In this document: positions 12,293 through 22,700 of the stretch, in pieces | Layout of the letters: each line of letters begins with the position of its first letter | Numbering within the stretch: position 1 is the stretch's first letter | Source of the DNA: Antennarius striatus | Taxonomy: Eukaryota > Chordata > Actinopteri > Lophiiformes > Antennariidae | Reading direction: 5' to 3' | Length of the DNA: 64,000 nt | Assembly: GCF_040054535.1 (NCBI RefSeq) | Contig: NC_090795.1 | Location: 9,811,001 to 9,875,000 of the forward strand | Translations under genes and position numbers: made by a program | Notes under the pieces: generated by a model | Told to the model about the DNA's origin: nothing | Databases searched by the model: none | Seen by the model: only the letters and a program-made list of their open reading frames with translations

Positions 12293-15081
12293 CTAAAAAT
12301 CCTTGAAAAAGCAGAAATGGGCCCTGCTCCAGAAGCCTTTGTCTTTTGATGCTACAATAGGAGCTTTTAAGCACCTCTGAGGACCGGTACAAAATCGATA
12401 TGAACACCAGAGCACAACGAGAAAGGGGAAAAACAGCACAGGGAACATTCAGCTGTAACACTAACTGAACCAGGGGGAGACGGGTTCATGCATACTTCCA
12501 TGCTGCAAATAATCTCTCTTCATGTGTCATGCAGCTTAGAGAAACAGTTGCAGGTATGATTTTGCCTTTAACACTCATTAATCCAAACATGCTACTTGAA
12601 ATCCAAAGTTTACAGCTAGATGTCGCTGATTGTGAATGAATAATGATTGCACAAATGCTATTTCTGGTTCATCACTTGAATTACTGTATTCCCAAAGAAT
12701 ATACAAGCACCAGACCTTTCCATTTGACACGGTTCAGATGTTTGCTGCCTTGGTCTTTAATATATAGAAAATGAATGTTTCTTCTTCTTCTTTTCCTTTT
12801 GGTTTTTCCCTTCAGGGGTCGCCACAGTGAATCAATTGCCTCCATTTAGCCCTGTCCTTTGCATCCTCTTCTCTCACACCAACCACCTTCATGTCCTCTT
12901 TTACTACATCCATAAACCTCCTCTTTGGTCTTCCTCTAGGCCTCCTGCCTGGCTGTTCAAAACTCAGCATCCTTCTACCAATATATTCACTAATGTGTAC
13001 TAATGTAATTCAACATTCCATGCTGACAGGCAAGAGCTGGAGTGAATCTCATTGGCTGGCATCTGTTAACGCCAGCCTAAGAGCAGTTGCCAAGGACCCG
13101 CACTCAACTGTCTCCTGAGACATGATGCTATTGTCCATTGCTACTGTATTTAAATTAGGATCAGAAATCTCCTGGTTATGAAACCAAACCCCTCTCTGTC
13201 TCTGCTATTTATTTATATGCTGTGCAGTCATCCACATAAAGTTAAGCTATTTAAGAGTTATATTTCATCATTACAATTTCTGTCTTGACATAATGCCCTG
13301 AGCTATCTGTAAAACCAAACACTAATTTCCAAACCAGATATTGATGAGGAGGTCAAGTCTCCAAAAATAAGACTCGCATAATAGAAATTAACTAAAAACA
13401 AGATTTGAAATGTACTATGCATTGATTCTGATAGTGCAGCTCAACCAGTTCTGGCAGACACTGAAATCCGTATTTATTTTGGCAATTTGTAGACAGAGTA
13501 CAAGTGGCAAATCACATCTACCAGTGACACATTTCATTGACAAGATGCAAACAGAATCTGATCTCACGGACATGTCATAATTACCAAAAGTCAGGTTAAG
13601 GGTCAATGTCTGTGTGTGAATGTCGCTAAAAATGTTGAAACAGGACACTGAACAAGGTGTGCAGGATCAAAATCCAAAACCAATCATTCTCCCGGACAAT
13701 ATGTCCCTTATTATTTAAAAGATAAAGAAAATGTGAACGCAAACATCCATTTGTCCATCTCTCCTGGATCTTAAATAACAATTCTTTTAAAGATGGTCCT
13801 AATCACTGAAGAGGAGTATACTAAGCAAGCTGAGTCACATCCATTAAAACCTAAATCATTAAGAGAATTTTTTTTTTTTAAATTTGTGCCAAAAATGCCA
13901 TCTTATAACTCATGCTATACCTTTCAAATCGGTTTCTTCTTTTCTCTCTTTGAATGGCGCCAGTTTGCTTCATATTGAGGCGCTTCATGTTGTCTTACAT
14001 GGTTCAGTGAAAAGATATGCTCCAATTGCCTCAATCAAACAGGGATGCAAGAAAACATTTTGCCAACCATCTTTTCTTGGATGCAAATATAAAATATTTG
14101 GCATAGTTGAAGTTCCTTGTAATACCTGTATTACTCCCATTTCTTACTAATGGGCGATATCCATTTGTAACTTTGGCTGTCACTGTTTTTACCATTAACA
14201 TTTCACATTTGTTCATGTGTCCAAACTTTTCAGCTCTAATGAAGTAGATATCCCCAAATGAAAAAGGAAAGTGTTTACTTTATTTATTTATTTATTTTCA
14301 AGAGGAGCCAGTTACACTTCAATAATCACCATGCCTGTCTGTGATGCTACCAAGCATTTCCCCTAACCTACTCAATCAGATGATGTGTTGGAGCCTCTTC
14401 CCACATCGCAGATGCTCTGGTGTGTGTGACAGCAAACACAGCTGACCCACAAAACCCGCTTGTGGGCTGCGGGCCCTAGTCCGGGAGAGCAGGTGCAGAA
14501 AACGGATCTGTCATGATCGATCGGCTTCTAGAATCAATGAATTAGGCTAACGTTTGATAGCTTTTGGGCTAACTATGCATTATGCGCCAGGATCTGGCTA
14601 CGTGACGGACACTCAGAGCAGACTTACTCAATGGACCTCCAGGTGCAAGTGCCTGGTCTTTGGCAGGGGGAGTGCCACTCTGTCGCTCGAAGTTGCCAGG
14701 GTTAGAGAAATAATCTCTAAGCCTCGGAAGCTCTCTGCCCGCCTCTAACAGTTCCGTGTGAAATTCCAGGGCCGTAAGAATGTATTGGTCCCGTAAAAGC
14801 TGAGCAGCGATTACATCCACCGACACCTTCGTCTCAGCACTGCCAGCCATACTGGAGTTGACCACAGCCGAGACGGAGATGCCCTCACCGCTAGGGCTAG
14901 TCCGGTTGCTAGTCAGGAGGAGAGTCGGTGCATCGGCGTCCGCAGGCGGAGAGAAAGGATTGCCCGTCGGTGGGCCCGGCGCGTCGCCACTCGGGCTTCT
15001 CGCTGTGTCATCTGTGTCATTAGGGTTCCGTTCAGCCTCATCTTCAGAATCACTGATATTGAACGGGTTGACCGACGTCAT
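269..15081 (-). CDS. relch: RELCH (KIAA1468), RAB11-binding LisH/coiled-coil/HEAT-repeat protein; 5' 13 coding exons, 3' part outside window
   Basis: In mammals this protein binds RAB11 on recycling endosomes and promotes OSBP-dependent cholesterol transfer to the trans-Golgi. Coding exons in transcript order: 15081-14628, 9468-9379, 7288-7217, 7077-7022, 6905-6792, 6536-6342, 6167-6073, 5611-5476, 5323-5160, 4415-4340, 4256-4161, 563-451, 359-269. Together they give 1752 nt, 584 codons in one open frame, about half of the roughly 1,200-residue family length. Residues 1-85 are acidic, Ser/Pro-rich and hold two NPF tripeptides. A LisH segment lies at about 88-120 (IAAQLLRDQYILTALEFHTE), followed by the invariant RLRDYFSNPGNFERQSGTPP. 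Exon 3 encodes a coiled coil (LEFELRKAKETIQALRANLT), exon 5 a second LisH-like stretch, exon 8 a Ser/Thr-rich linker, and exons 11-13 the start of the HEAT region (LIPLILCTACLHPEPKERDQ). The start codon has A at -3 and matches the position of the mammalian N-terminus. Splice phases agree at every junction. Confidence 0.96.
2640..3034. repeat. Unclassified interspersed repeat rich in inverted repeats (RELCH intron 11)
   Basis: The block contains four short perfect inverted repeats. These are 2716-2726 with 2732-2742, 2733-2740 with 2748-2755, 2739-2752 with 2761-2774, and 2840-2850 with 2863-2873. It ends in a GGACGGACA-type run and the phrase ATCACAATACATCACCGC. I recognise that tail as one that recurs in fish genomic DNA, but I cannot name the family. 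No coding potential is seen. Boundaries are approximate. Confidence 0.6.
9605..9760. repeat. Short remnant of the same repeat as at 21.94 kb (possible Penelope-like 3' end)
   Basis: The stretch at about 9617-9650 (GAGGTTTCGCCTCTGATCC, then AAGAGGCTTC) closely matches 21946-21978, so the two intronic sites carry pieces of one dispersed family. This copy is only the terminal part and has no coding remnant. Confidence 0.45.
10769..10862 (+). repeat. tRNA-derived SINE-like fragment
   Basis: An A-box-like segment (AGCTCAGTCCACTAAG, from 10780) is followed 30-40 bp later by a B-box-like GGTTCAAGT at 10823-10831. This is the internal RNA polymerase III promoter layout of tRNA-derived SINEs. It lacks a foldable cloverleaf and sits in an intron of RELCH, so it is called a retroposon piece and not a tRNA gene. 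Confidence 0.5.
12207..12289. repeat. (CA)n microsatellite
   Basis: An uninterrupted CA/TG dinucleotide tract of about 83 bp in RELCH intron 1. Confidence 0.98.
12778..12985 (-). mobile_element. 3' end of an RTE-type LINE, 5'-truncated
   Basis: Read on the minus strand, an open frame runs from about 12979 to a TGA at 12812-12814. It includes GRPKRRFMDVVKEDMKVVG and then a segment ending in WRQLIHCGDP. This is the basic C-terminal tail typical of RTE-clade reverse transcriptase proteins in fish. After the stop come about 30 bases and a GAA-rich simple tail (12778-12795), as expected for a LINE 3' end. Everything upstream of the tail region is missing. It lies in RELCH intron 1, in the sense orientation of the host gene. 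Confidence 0.7.
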
Positions 15082-15129
15082 GTTTTCACTGTAAAGGGTT
15101 TTTAGCAGCCAAGGCTAACTAAGCTAATC

Positions 15130-15290
15130 AGAACCGCTTCTTCCTGAATAGATACTAGATAGCTGGTTCGGTAGGTGGCTTTGACAAGTGGGAAATAACG
15201 TGAAGCTGTGATTGGTTGAATCTGAGCACTTTACACTAAAATCCGCCCTTTTGGTGACGCAATACAAAATGATTGGATACTAGCGAGGAA
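15130..15290 (-). promoter_or_regulatory. Probable RELCH core promoter with two inverted CCAAT boxes
   Basis: ATTGG (CCAAT on the minus strand) occurs at 15211-15215 and 15272-15276, within 200 bp of the RELCH start codon. Between and around them are CRE-like TGACGC and a CpG-containing sequence. No TATA box is seen. This fits a housekeeping promoter firing leftwards. The transcription start is not determined. Confidence 0.5.
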
Positions 15291-15976
15291 ATAAAGAAAA
15301 CGGGGCAGGGTTCTTTTGACAGCTGATAGCCGAAGTGTAATGAAAGACGAGTCTTTTTCGTTATTACTCCCAACAAACCAAGGTCGAAAACCAGGCGTTT
15401 TCCTTTTTCTATCCGGAATAAGAATCCTATACAATAAGGCAAAGAAAAATCACTTTAAAACATAAATCTTCTTTTAGACCGGATGCAGTCATCGGACTAC
15501 AAAATAATAGTATCAAAGTGGTAGCAAAGGCCCCCGCCCGACCGGGACACTACCTGTGGCATTGTGGTACTACACCATGGCAACCCTGAACATGTTGTGA
15601 CGGCAGACGGGCAAAGCTTCCAATTTGTCTAAGGACAGATAATATTCAGATTGTTGTTTTTTTCTTTTTTTCTTTTTCTTTAATTGATCTACAATTATTT
15701 TGCCCGGCGAAAGTGACTCAGCCGGACCAGCAGTCCGACATTTGCACGTGGTGCTCTTTTTTCAACGAGATAATCGCGTCTAGTCTTTTGAAAGAAAGTA
15801 AATCCAAAATTAATATATACAGACTTTTTTTAATTCTGTTTTCCAATTACCTGTATTTCACTTGTTCTTATTTAAAATAGGAAAGGCATTTCTGAAACAA
15901 AAATCGTCTACAGACTCCTATTAAACTCGTGTATTTGTATAAAGCGCCGAGATCGTCCGTCAAATAAAGAAATTCA

Positions 15977-15995
15977 ACTACAATACCCACAATTC
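15977..15995 (+). promoter_or_regulatory. ZNF143/THAP11-type promoter element
   Basis: ACTACAATACCCACAATTC closely follows the known ACTACAATTCCCAGAATGC consensus bound by ZNF143 and THAP11-HCF1, which is common in housekeeping and bidirectional promoters. It lies between the RELCH and PIGN starts, on the PIGN side. Confidence 0.5.
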
Positions 15996-16039
15996 AATTG
16001 TACCGCATGTACGTAGCCTAAACGTCGAAGTCGATACAA

Positions 16040-16070
16040 GGAAGTGCACTGAAAAAAATTGTAGGAAGTG
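16040..16070 (+). promoter_or_regulatory. Paired ETS-type sites upstream of PIGN
   Basis: GGAAGTG occurs at 16040-16046 and again at 16064-16070. Tandem ETS sites without a TATA box are typical of ubiquitous promoters, so transcription of PIGN probably starts near here. Confidence 0.35.
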
Positions 16071-16089
16071 GATGCTCATACCACCTGGA

Positions 16090-16326
16090 CTTATTGTGCA
16101 TATTTTAAATAGAGCAACGAATGGCTTTCTGAGAGGACGTATTAGATCCTGTTTCGCGTAATGATGTTTCGTATTGACTTTTAGACTGGCGAGTTCTGTG
16201 CAATTATTATTCGTTGTGGAAGCTAAATAATTTGAATGGGTGTCGATAATAGTTTTGCTCTCATTGTCAGTACCTAATAGACACCATCGTACTCATACCG
16301 GCATATTCCACTGACGTTACTAATAG
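16090..16326 (+). other. pign: Putative non-coding first exon of PIGN
   Basis: A good splice donor (ATAG then GTAAGA) closes at 16326. The acceptor before the coding exon is at 16730-16731 (CCCCCAG). An untranslated exon must end somewhere upstream of that acceptor, and this is the best donor I see. The 5' limit is a guess. Confidence 0.35.
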
Positions 16327-16731
16327 GTAAGATTTTCATGGCCTGATGATTTAAATTGGTTTACATTTTGTTTATGAAGAAAAAAGCCTCATTGGCAGCT
16401 AGTCTGTTGTCACGATATGCTAACTTTCCACTGAAGTGCCAAAAAAAATGTCAAAATTATTATTTCTTCACATTGGCTAAAGCCATGTCGCGGTAGAGAC
16501 ATCACCTCCTCGCTCAAAAGCCGTGTTTATATGACAGGTTTTTGTTTTGTTTGACCAGTTTATATTATAACAAACCAAACCAGTACACTGTAATTCTTTT
16601 TCTAATTCAGCGAACCTTTGACCTTAAATATGAAGTTAGATTGTATAATTGTGTTTGTCAATATACACCTCACTTTATTTGTCATTTCAACTGATAATAC
16701 ATTCAGTCCTTGTCTGATTCTGTTCCCCCAG

Positions 16732-16767
16732 ATGCGCTGCACATTCCTCAGCGGGCCTGACTCTTAA
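16732..16767 (+). CDS. 11-codon upstream ORF abutting the PIGN start
   Basis: Directly after the splice acceptor an ATG opens an 11-codon frame ([11 protein letters not shown]). Its TAA ends one base before the PIGN start codon (TAAAATG). The uORF start context is weak (T or C at -3, C at +4), whereas the main ATG has A at -3. It may tune PIGN translation through leaky scanning or reinitiation. The peptide is unlikely to be functional itself. Confidence 0.5.
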   Translation: MRCTFLSGPDS

Positions 16768-16768
16768 A

Positions 16769-19700
16769 ATGAATGTGATCACCTTCTTCTTAGTTGGGCT
16801 GACAGTCCATGTGGTCTTCTTCCTGTCTATATTTGACATCTACTTCACGTCTCCTCTTGTCCACGGCATGACACCCCATGCCACATCACTGGCACCCCCA
16901 GCCCGCAGACTATTCTTACTAGTGGCTGATGGTCTCCGGGCAGACAGTTTCTTCGCACCCCTACCGAACGGTGCATCCAGGGCTCAATTTTTGAGGTTGG
17001 AAACTGACACAAATTAGTGATCTTCGATGTGCTGTGTTTGAGTATATTGTATATTAAGTAGTCCAGTACATAATATCCTATGTACATGTAAAAAAAAATA
17101 TGTCACATATATTATCATCTTTTTCCATGACTTCTGATGTTTCTGTTTCCCAACATCAGGTCTGTGATAGAGGAGCAGGGTACCTGGGGTGTGTCTCACA
17201 CACGTGTGCCCACGGAGTCTCGTCCTGGTCACGTTGCAGTCATTGCTGGTTTCTATGAGGATGTTAGTGCTGTTGCAAAAGGTAGGTGTGTGTTTGTGCA
17301 TTGTGTGTGACTGCTGTTGTGTCTTTGTGACTGCAGTTGCACATACTGGTACCTTTTATTGTGTTTTTAGGGTGGAAGGAGAATCCTGTAGAATTTGATT
17401 CAGTGTTCAATGAGAGCAGAAACACGTGGGCCTGGGGCAGCCCTGATGTTGTGCCCATATTTACCAAAGGTATTTGTGCGCACACTCACAAATTGCATAA
17501 TATGAATCTCTAACTTTATCCAACTTCAAGGACAGCAAATCAAAAATAAAACCTGCACAATTTTGAAAATAAATATACTATGATTTTACGTTCTTGAAGA
17601 ACAATAATAGCATTGAAACATTTTTTTTTTCTTTATGATATTTCTGTTATTCCCTCATTGCAAAAATTTTAGTACCAACTTGTTGTGATGTGGTTCCTCT
17701 AGGTGCCCATGGAGACAATATACATGGCAAAGCATTTGGACCAGAGGAATTGAACTTTGCCTCCGTAGATGCCTCAAGGCTGGACAACTGGGTCATCACT
17801 AAATTCAAAGTACTGTATGTTAGGGAAACTGCAGCAATAAGGACTGATGTTCTAATGAATTTAAATGTCTTTTTAAGTCAACAAACTGTTACAAAAACAT
17901 ATATAGCTTACACTTTCCACTTTAGCGACAACTTCAGGGCTTTAGGTAGAAGGCTTGTTTATTTTGAGAATTTTATTTAGGCTATTTGTGCATTGCAAAG
18001 TGTTAATACAATAATGATAATAGCAATAATAATAACAGTAAATATCAACCCAGCTGCTACATGCTGTATTTGTGTAGTCTTTGGTAGTCTTGGTGAGAAT
18101 TTACATGTTGCCACATTGAATAAATAAATAAAAATCTTTATTTTTCTATTTCTACCAGTCATTTTTACAGACGGCAAATTCTAACCCCAAACTGAAGGCC
18201 AAGCTGCTCGAGGATAAAATCATTTTCTTCTTCAATCTGATGGGCATAGACACAAATGGACATGCTCACAGACCAAAGTCACAGTATGACACATTATTAT
18301 GATTTGTTTGATTTAGTATTTCCATTTATATTTAGTTTGATAGCAGTCAATTACCTGAAATGAAATGAACATACTATTTCAAAGTTTTATTCTCTTCATT
18401 TTTGTTGTATTGTTCATGTATGTATCTTGTTTTACAGCCGGTACCTGGACAATATTCGTGTAGTTGACAGTCATATTGCTGATCTGGTGTCTGTGGTAGA
18501 CGATTTCTTTGGTCATGATGGGAAAACGGCCTATGTATTTACCGCTGATCACGGCATGACAGATTGGGGTAAGAGTTTTATGTGTCTGTATCATTTCACA
18601 TGTCTTCTAAAGGAGCTTCTGGTCTTGACTTATCAATGTGTAAATCTTTTATCATACCATCGTCTGATGTGTCTATGTCAAGGTTCACACGGTGCAGGCC
18701 ATCCCTCTGAAACCCTTACACCTCTAGTGGTGTGGGGAGCTGGAGTTGAAAAGGCTCACAGAGTGACTGAACCCCAACCATATAGTGACGGATTCCTAAA
18801 AGGTACTTATGCAAAGTCATTTCTGCTTACTTACAAGTCTGTGTTGTTTTATTTAAATTCAGTTTTAACCTTCCTACAGTTACTTTTCAGCAGAGCAGAA
18901 TTTGTGTATATTATTTGAAGTGGAAAACACATTGTCACAGTTTGGGGTTGTTTTTTTTTTTTAAATTTTGTGTATTTCAGAGTGGAACTTGGAGCACATA
19001 CGTAGAGTTGATGTCAATCAGGTGAGGCCTGTGGTATGTTTTTCATTGTCTCCCATCAATTATTAGCTAGAGACGTATAAAATAAACCACCGTCAGTAAC
19101 ACCAATGCTGCTTGTCTCCACAGGCAGACATCACTCCACTCATGGCTTCTCTTATTGGGGTGCCCTTCCCTCTTAATTCTGTTGTGAGTCCAGATAAAGC
19201 CAAATACTAAGAAACTCAAATTTCAATCTTTTTTTTTAATTCTATCTTTAATATTTCTCAGTATGCACAGCATTAATGAAGTTGTCACAATTTTCTGAGA
19301 CAATCAGTTATTTTTACTACAAATGATGTGCTGTATCTCACATGTACATCATGTTTATGAAGTTTTTTCTGTAGATGTCACAATACATGACTTTATCATA
19401 TATGCATTTGTGTGTTTAGGGTGTGTTACCTCATCTCTACCTGAATAACAGCGGCCGGTTCAAGGCAGAAAGCATGTACACTAATGCCATGCAAATACTG
19501 GAGCAGTTCAAGGTAGATGATCTTTGCTATAACTGACAGGCTGATCATGTTTCTGAAAATAATCAGTCATCATTAACTGAATGCATTTCAACACGTACTA
19601 ATACTTTGGCATTAATAATATATGTCTCCAGCAATATTTTAGAAATCTGGAAAGCCAACTTGGATGCCATCTGTGTTCTAAGCTGTTTTAGGATTGTACA

Positions 19701-22700
19701 ACTCTTTTCAGACTGATCTAAAGATATATTTTTTTTAGATTAAAATGGCCCAGAAAAAGGATACAACCTTGTCCTGTCTCTTCATCCCATTTAAGTAAGT
19801 GCATACAAAATTAAGATTAATCAAGATTAAAGACTAACCCTATATAACTCTATGATTTACTCAACTTTTCCTTCTTTTGTTAAGTTAAAAAAATCACACA
19901 TGTGATTCACAGCAATACACAATACAACAAAAACAATGCAAACACTATTGACATTTCACTGTACCCATACTTAACTAGGCCTGTTTATCATTTTTATTTC
20001 TATACCTATTTATTATTTTTCTATTTGTATATTCTTGATGGGTTATTTATTAATCTTTCTATTTGGTGTTGTACTACTTTCTATGTGCTGGTGCTTTCTG
20101 TGTGCTTTCTCTGTGTTTTGTGTGCTTACTGTGCTGTGTGCGATGGAGAAATTAATTTCCCTGATGGAACCTCCTTAAGGGATAAAGTTATACTGTACTC
20201 TCTACTGTTTTTGTAAATTATTTTCACTTGTACAGCACCTGTAATTATATGCAAACAATTTGAAATGTTTAACATTAATACAGTTTGATTGATCAATGCT
20301 AAATCCAAGTCATGTTAATGTAAGCAATGAGCAAATCATTCTTTACATTATTGTGATTAAATTAAGTTTCTTAATTTTGTGTCTTATTTGCATCATTAAA
20401 TTTTTTTCCCAGACCACTGACTGAGTCAAAACAAGCAGAATTCATTCACAAGGTCAGGACGTTGATCCTGATGGAGAAGTATGAGGAGGCTGTGAGTATC
20501 TGGAAAAAGGTCTCTTGCAACAAGTGAATGAAAGTCAGCTTTTACAATTTTATAACATTAAACTGTTATTGACGCATGATGTTAATGATTTATGCACCAG
20601 TGGAACAGGTTTATTATGCTAACATCAAATGTTTACACCCAAATTGAGTTGGAATTATTACATTCTGTAACAGCTTCCTTGTCACTCTGAATTCCTTCAG
20701 GATTTGTCTTTTCTGACTTTCACCTCAGTATATTTGCTTTAGCTGAACTGCCTCACCCTCTTTTGCTTCCTATCAGATCTCTCTGTGCCAGACTTTTATG
20801 TCCCAAGCTCTGGAGGGCCTACGTTACTACCACACCTATGACAGGTTCTTCCTTGGTTGCTGCGTGGTTCTAGGATTTGTAGGCTGGGCCTTGTATGTTT
20901 CCTTAGTCATCCTGAAAACTCATGCTAGCCTGGATAGAAGTGCTCGTGTCTTCAAAAAGGTTAGAATATACAGTACATAGCAACTTATTCTCCAGGAGAT
21001 TATTTAAATCCAATAATTAAATGTGAACCTGGTACCTTTTTTTTTTTTTTGGTATTGCTCCCAAGACTGTGGTGATCCCGAGCCCCACTCTGATGAAGCT
21101 GTTTATTGGTGTGATGGTGGGGATGACGGTATTTCTGCTTATCCAAAGGAGCCCAATTACCTACTACGTTTACTGCCTCCTGCCTATTCCTCTTTGGTAC
21201 TTTGTCCTTAAAGAGTGAGTAACATATGCATTTTAGATGCATAGAATGAGTACAAGTATCAACACATGCACACGTACATTACAGACCAGTCAAATGAATG
21301 TTTTAAGATCTCATGTTGTTCTCAGATTGGTGGAGCAGGCACTGCACACAGCCACAGGGTGTCAGCAAATGTCAAAACAAAATACTGGAGGTCGAATCAA
21401 TACATGACTGTTGTACATTTTTAATTGGCTGTAACTGTAACTCACCTCCTACACCCACCCTCCTGCACTACAGTGCACCGAGGCATTAATTAGATTCTTC
21501 CAAAATGGCAATGCATCCATTGATGATTCTCCCCCTGTAAATGGACAAAAACAGGTCTGGACATCTAATAGATTTGATTCGCTCAGCTCGCTCTCTGCCT
21601 CTTTGGAAATGTTTTGGCTATTTTGTGCTGGTGGCATGTGGAATTGAGCTACTGGTAAGTGTTTTTAAATGGCCACATACAGATTTGTTCGAAATGTGCT
21701 GTGCAGGTCTAACTGTGTTCCTCTGCCACCAGGTGGTGAGTTTTTTCCACCGTAGCTTTCTGACAGTGGGCCTGGCTGCTCTGTCACTCTGGCCGTTCCT
21801 GGCTGGACTTTTTGACAATGCCAAGGTATCATCGTCTCAAATCAGAGCTCCTGTTTTCACGGTACACTTAGAAAATCATCATGTTACTGTCCACTCCTGG
21901 TAAGGTTATGGAAACAATACGTCATCAAAGCTGTGGGCTTCCTGGAAGACGTCTCACCTCTCATTCAAGAGGCTTCATTTCTGGTGATGGTTGGTGTTGC
22001 CTCAGCTTCTAAACTCTATGAGGTGTGGTTAGTGCTAGTCATATTCCAACTGGCTGCCCCAAATCATGGCCGGTGCGACTACCAGGGAGTGTCAGTGGTG
22101 GTCGTCCAATTACAAATTTCAAAGACGTCACTAAGCCCTCATATGCTAGGATGAACCACATCACATTTATCAATCTGATGAGTTGTTCTTTTGGGGAGTT
22201 TTGAAAGGACCTGACTGTAAATAGGTGAATGTGACAGACCCCCTCCCCCCTGGGTTCAGAGATGGTTTCTCTATTTTTACATGGATGGGTTCTTTTACTC
22301 CTTTCTCAAACCATCCGTCCTCTCTACCCATAATCTCAGCATCGATGTCCTCACAGTCACTCCAGGACATCAATGTTAAGATTATGGATAGAATTAGTGT
22401 TGGGGTTTTGGTGTACTGTATTACATAAGGTATGCTTCATAAATTTCACTGTATTTAATGAATTTAACCTTTCTTGTATTACAGCAATAAAACAAAGGAC
22501 GTGACTAGAAAAAATTCTGCATACATATCAATTAAATAATGATATTTTGTATATAAAACTAACTTGAACAACTTTAATAACAGTTTTTTTTAACACCGCA
22601 TTTCAGGTGAACAGCTACCTTTGAATCATCACACCACTCAGTATCTAAGACATTGTATCTGTCTCTGTTTAGTTCCGTTCATTAGGCTGGTTTGTGGGAT

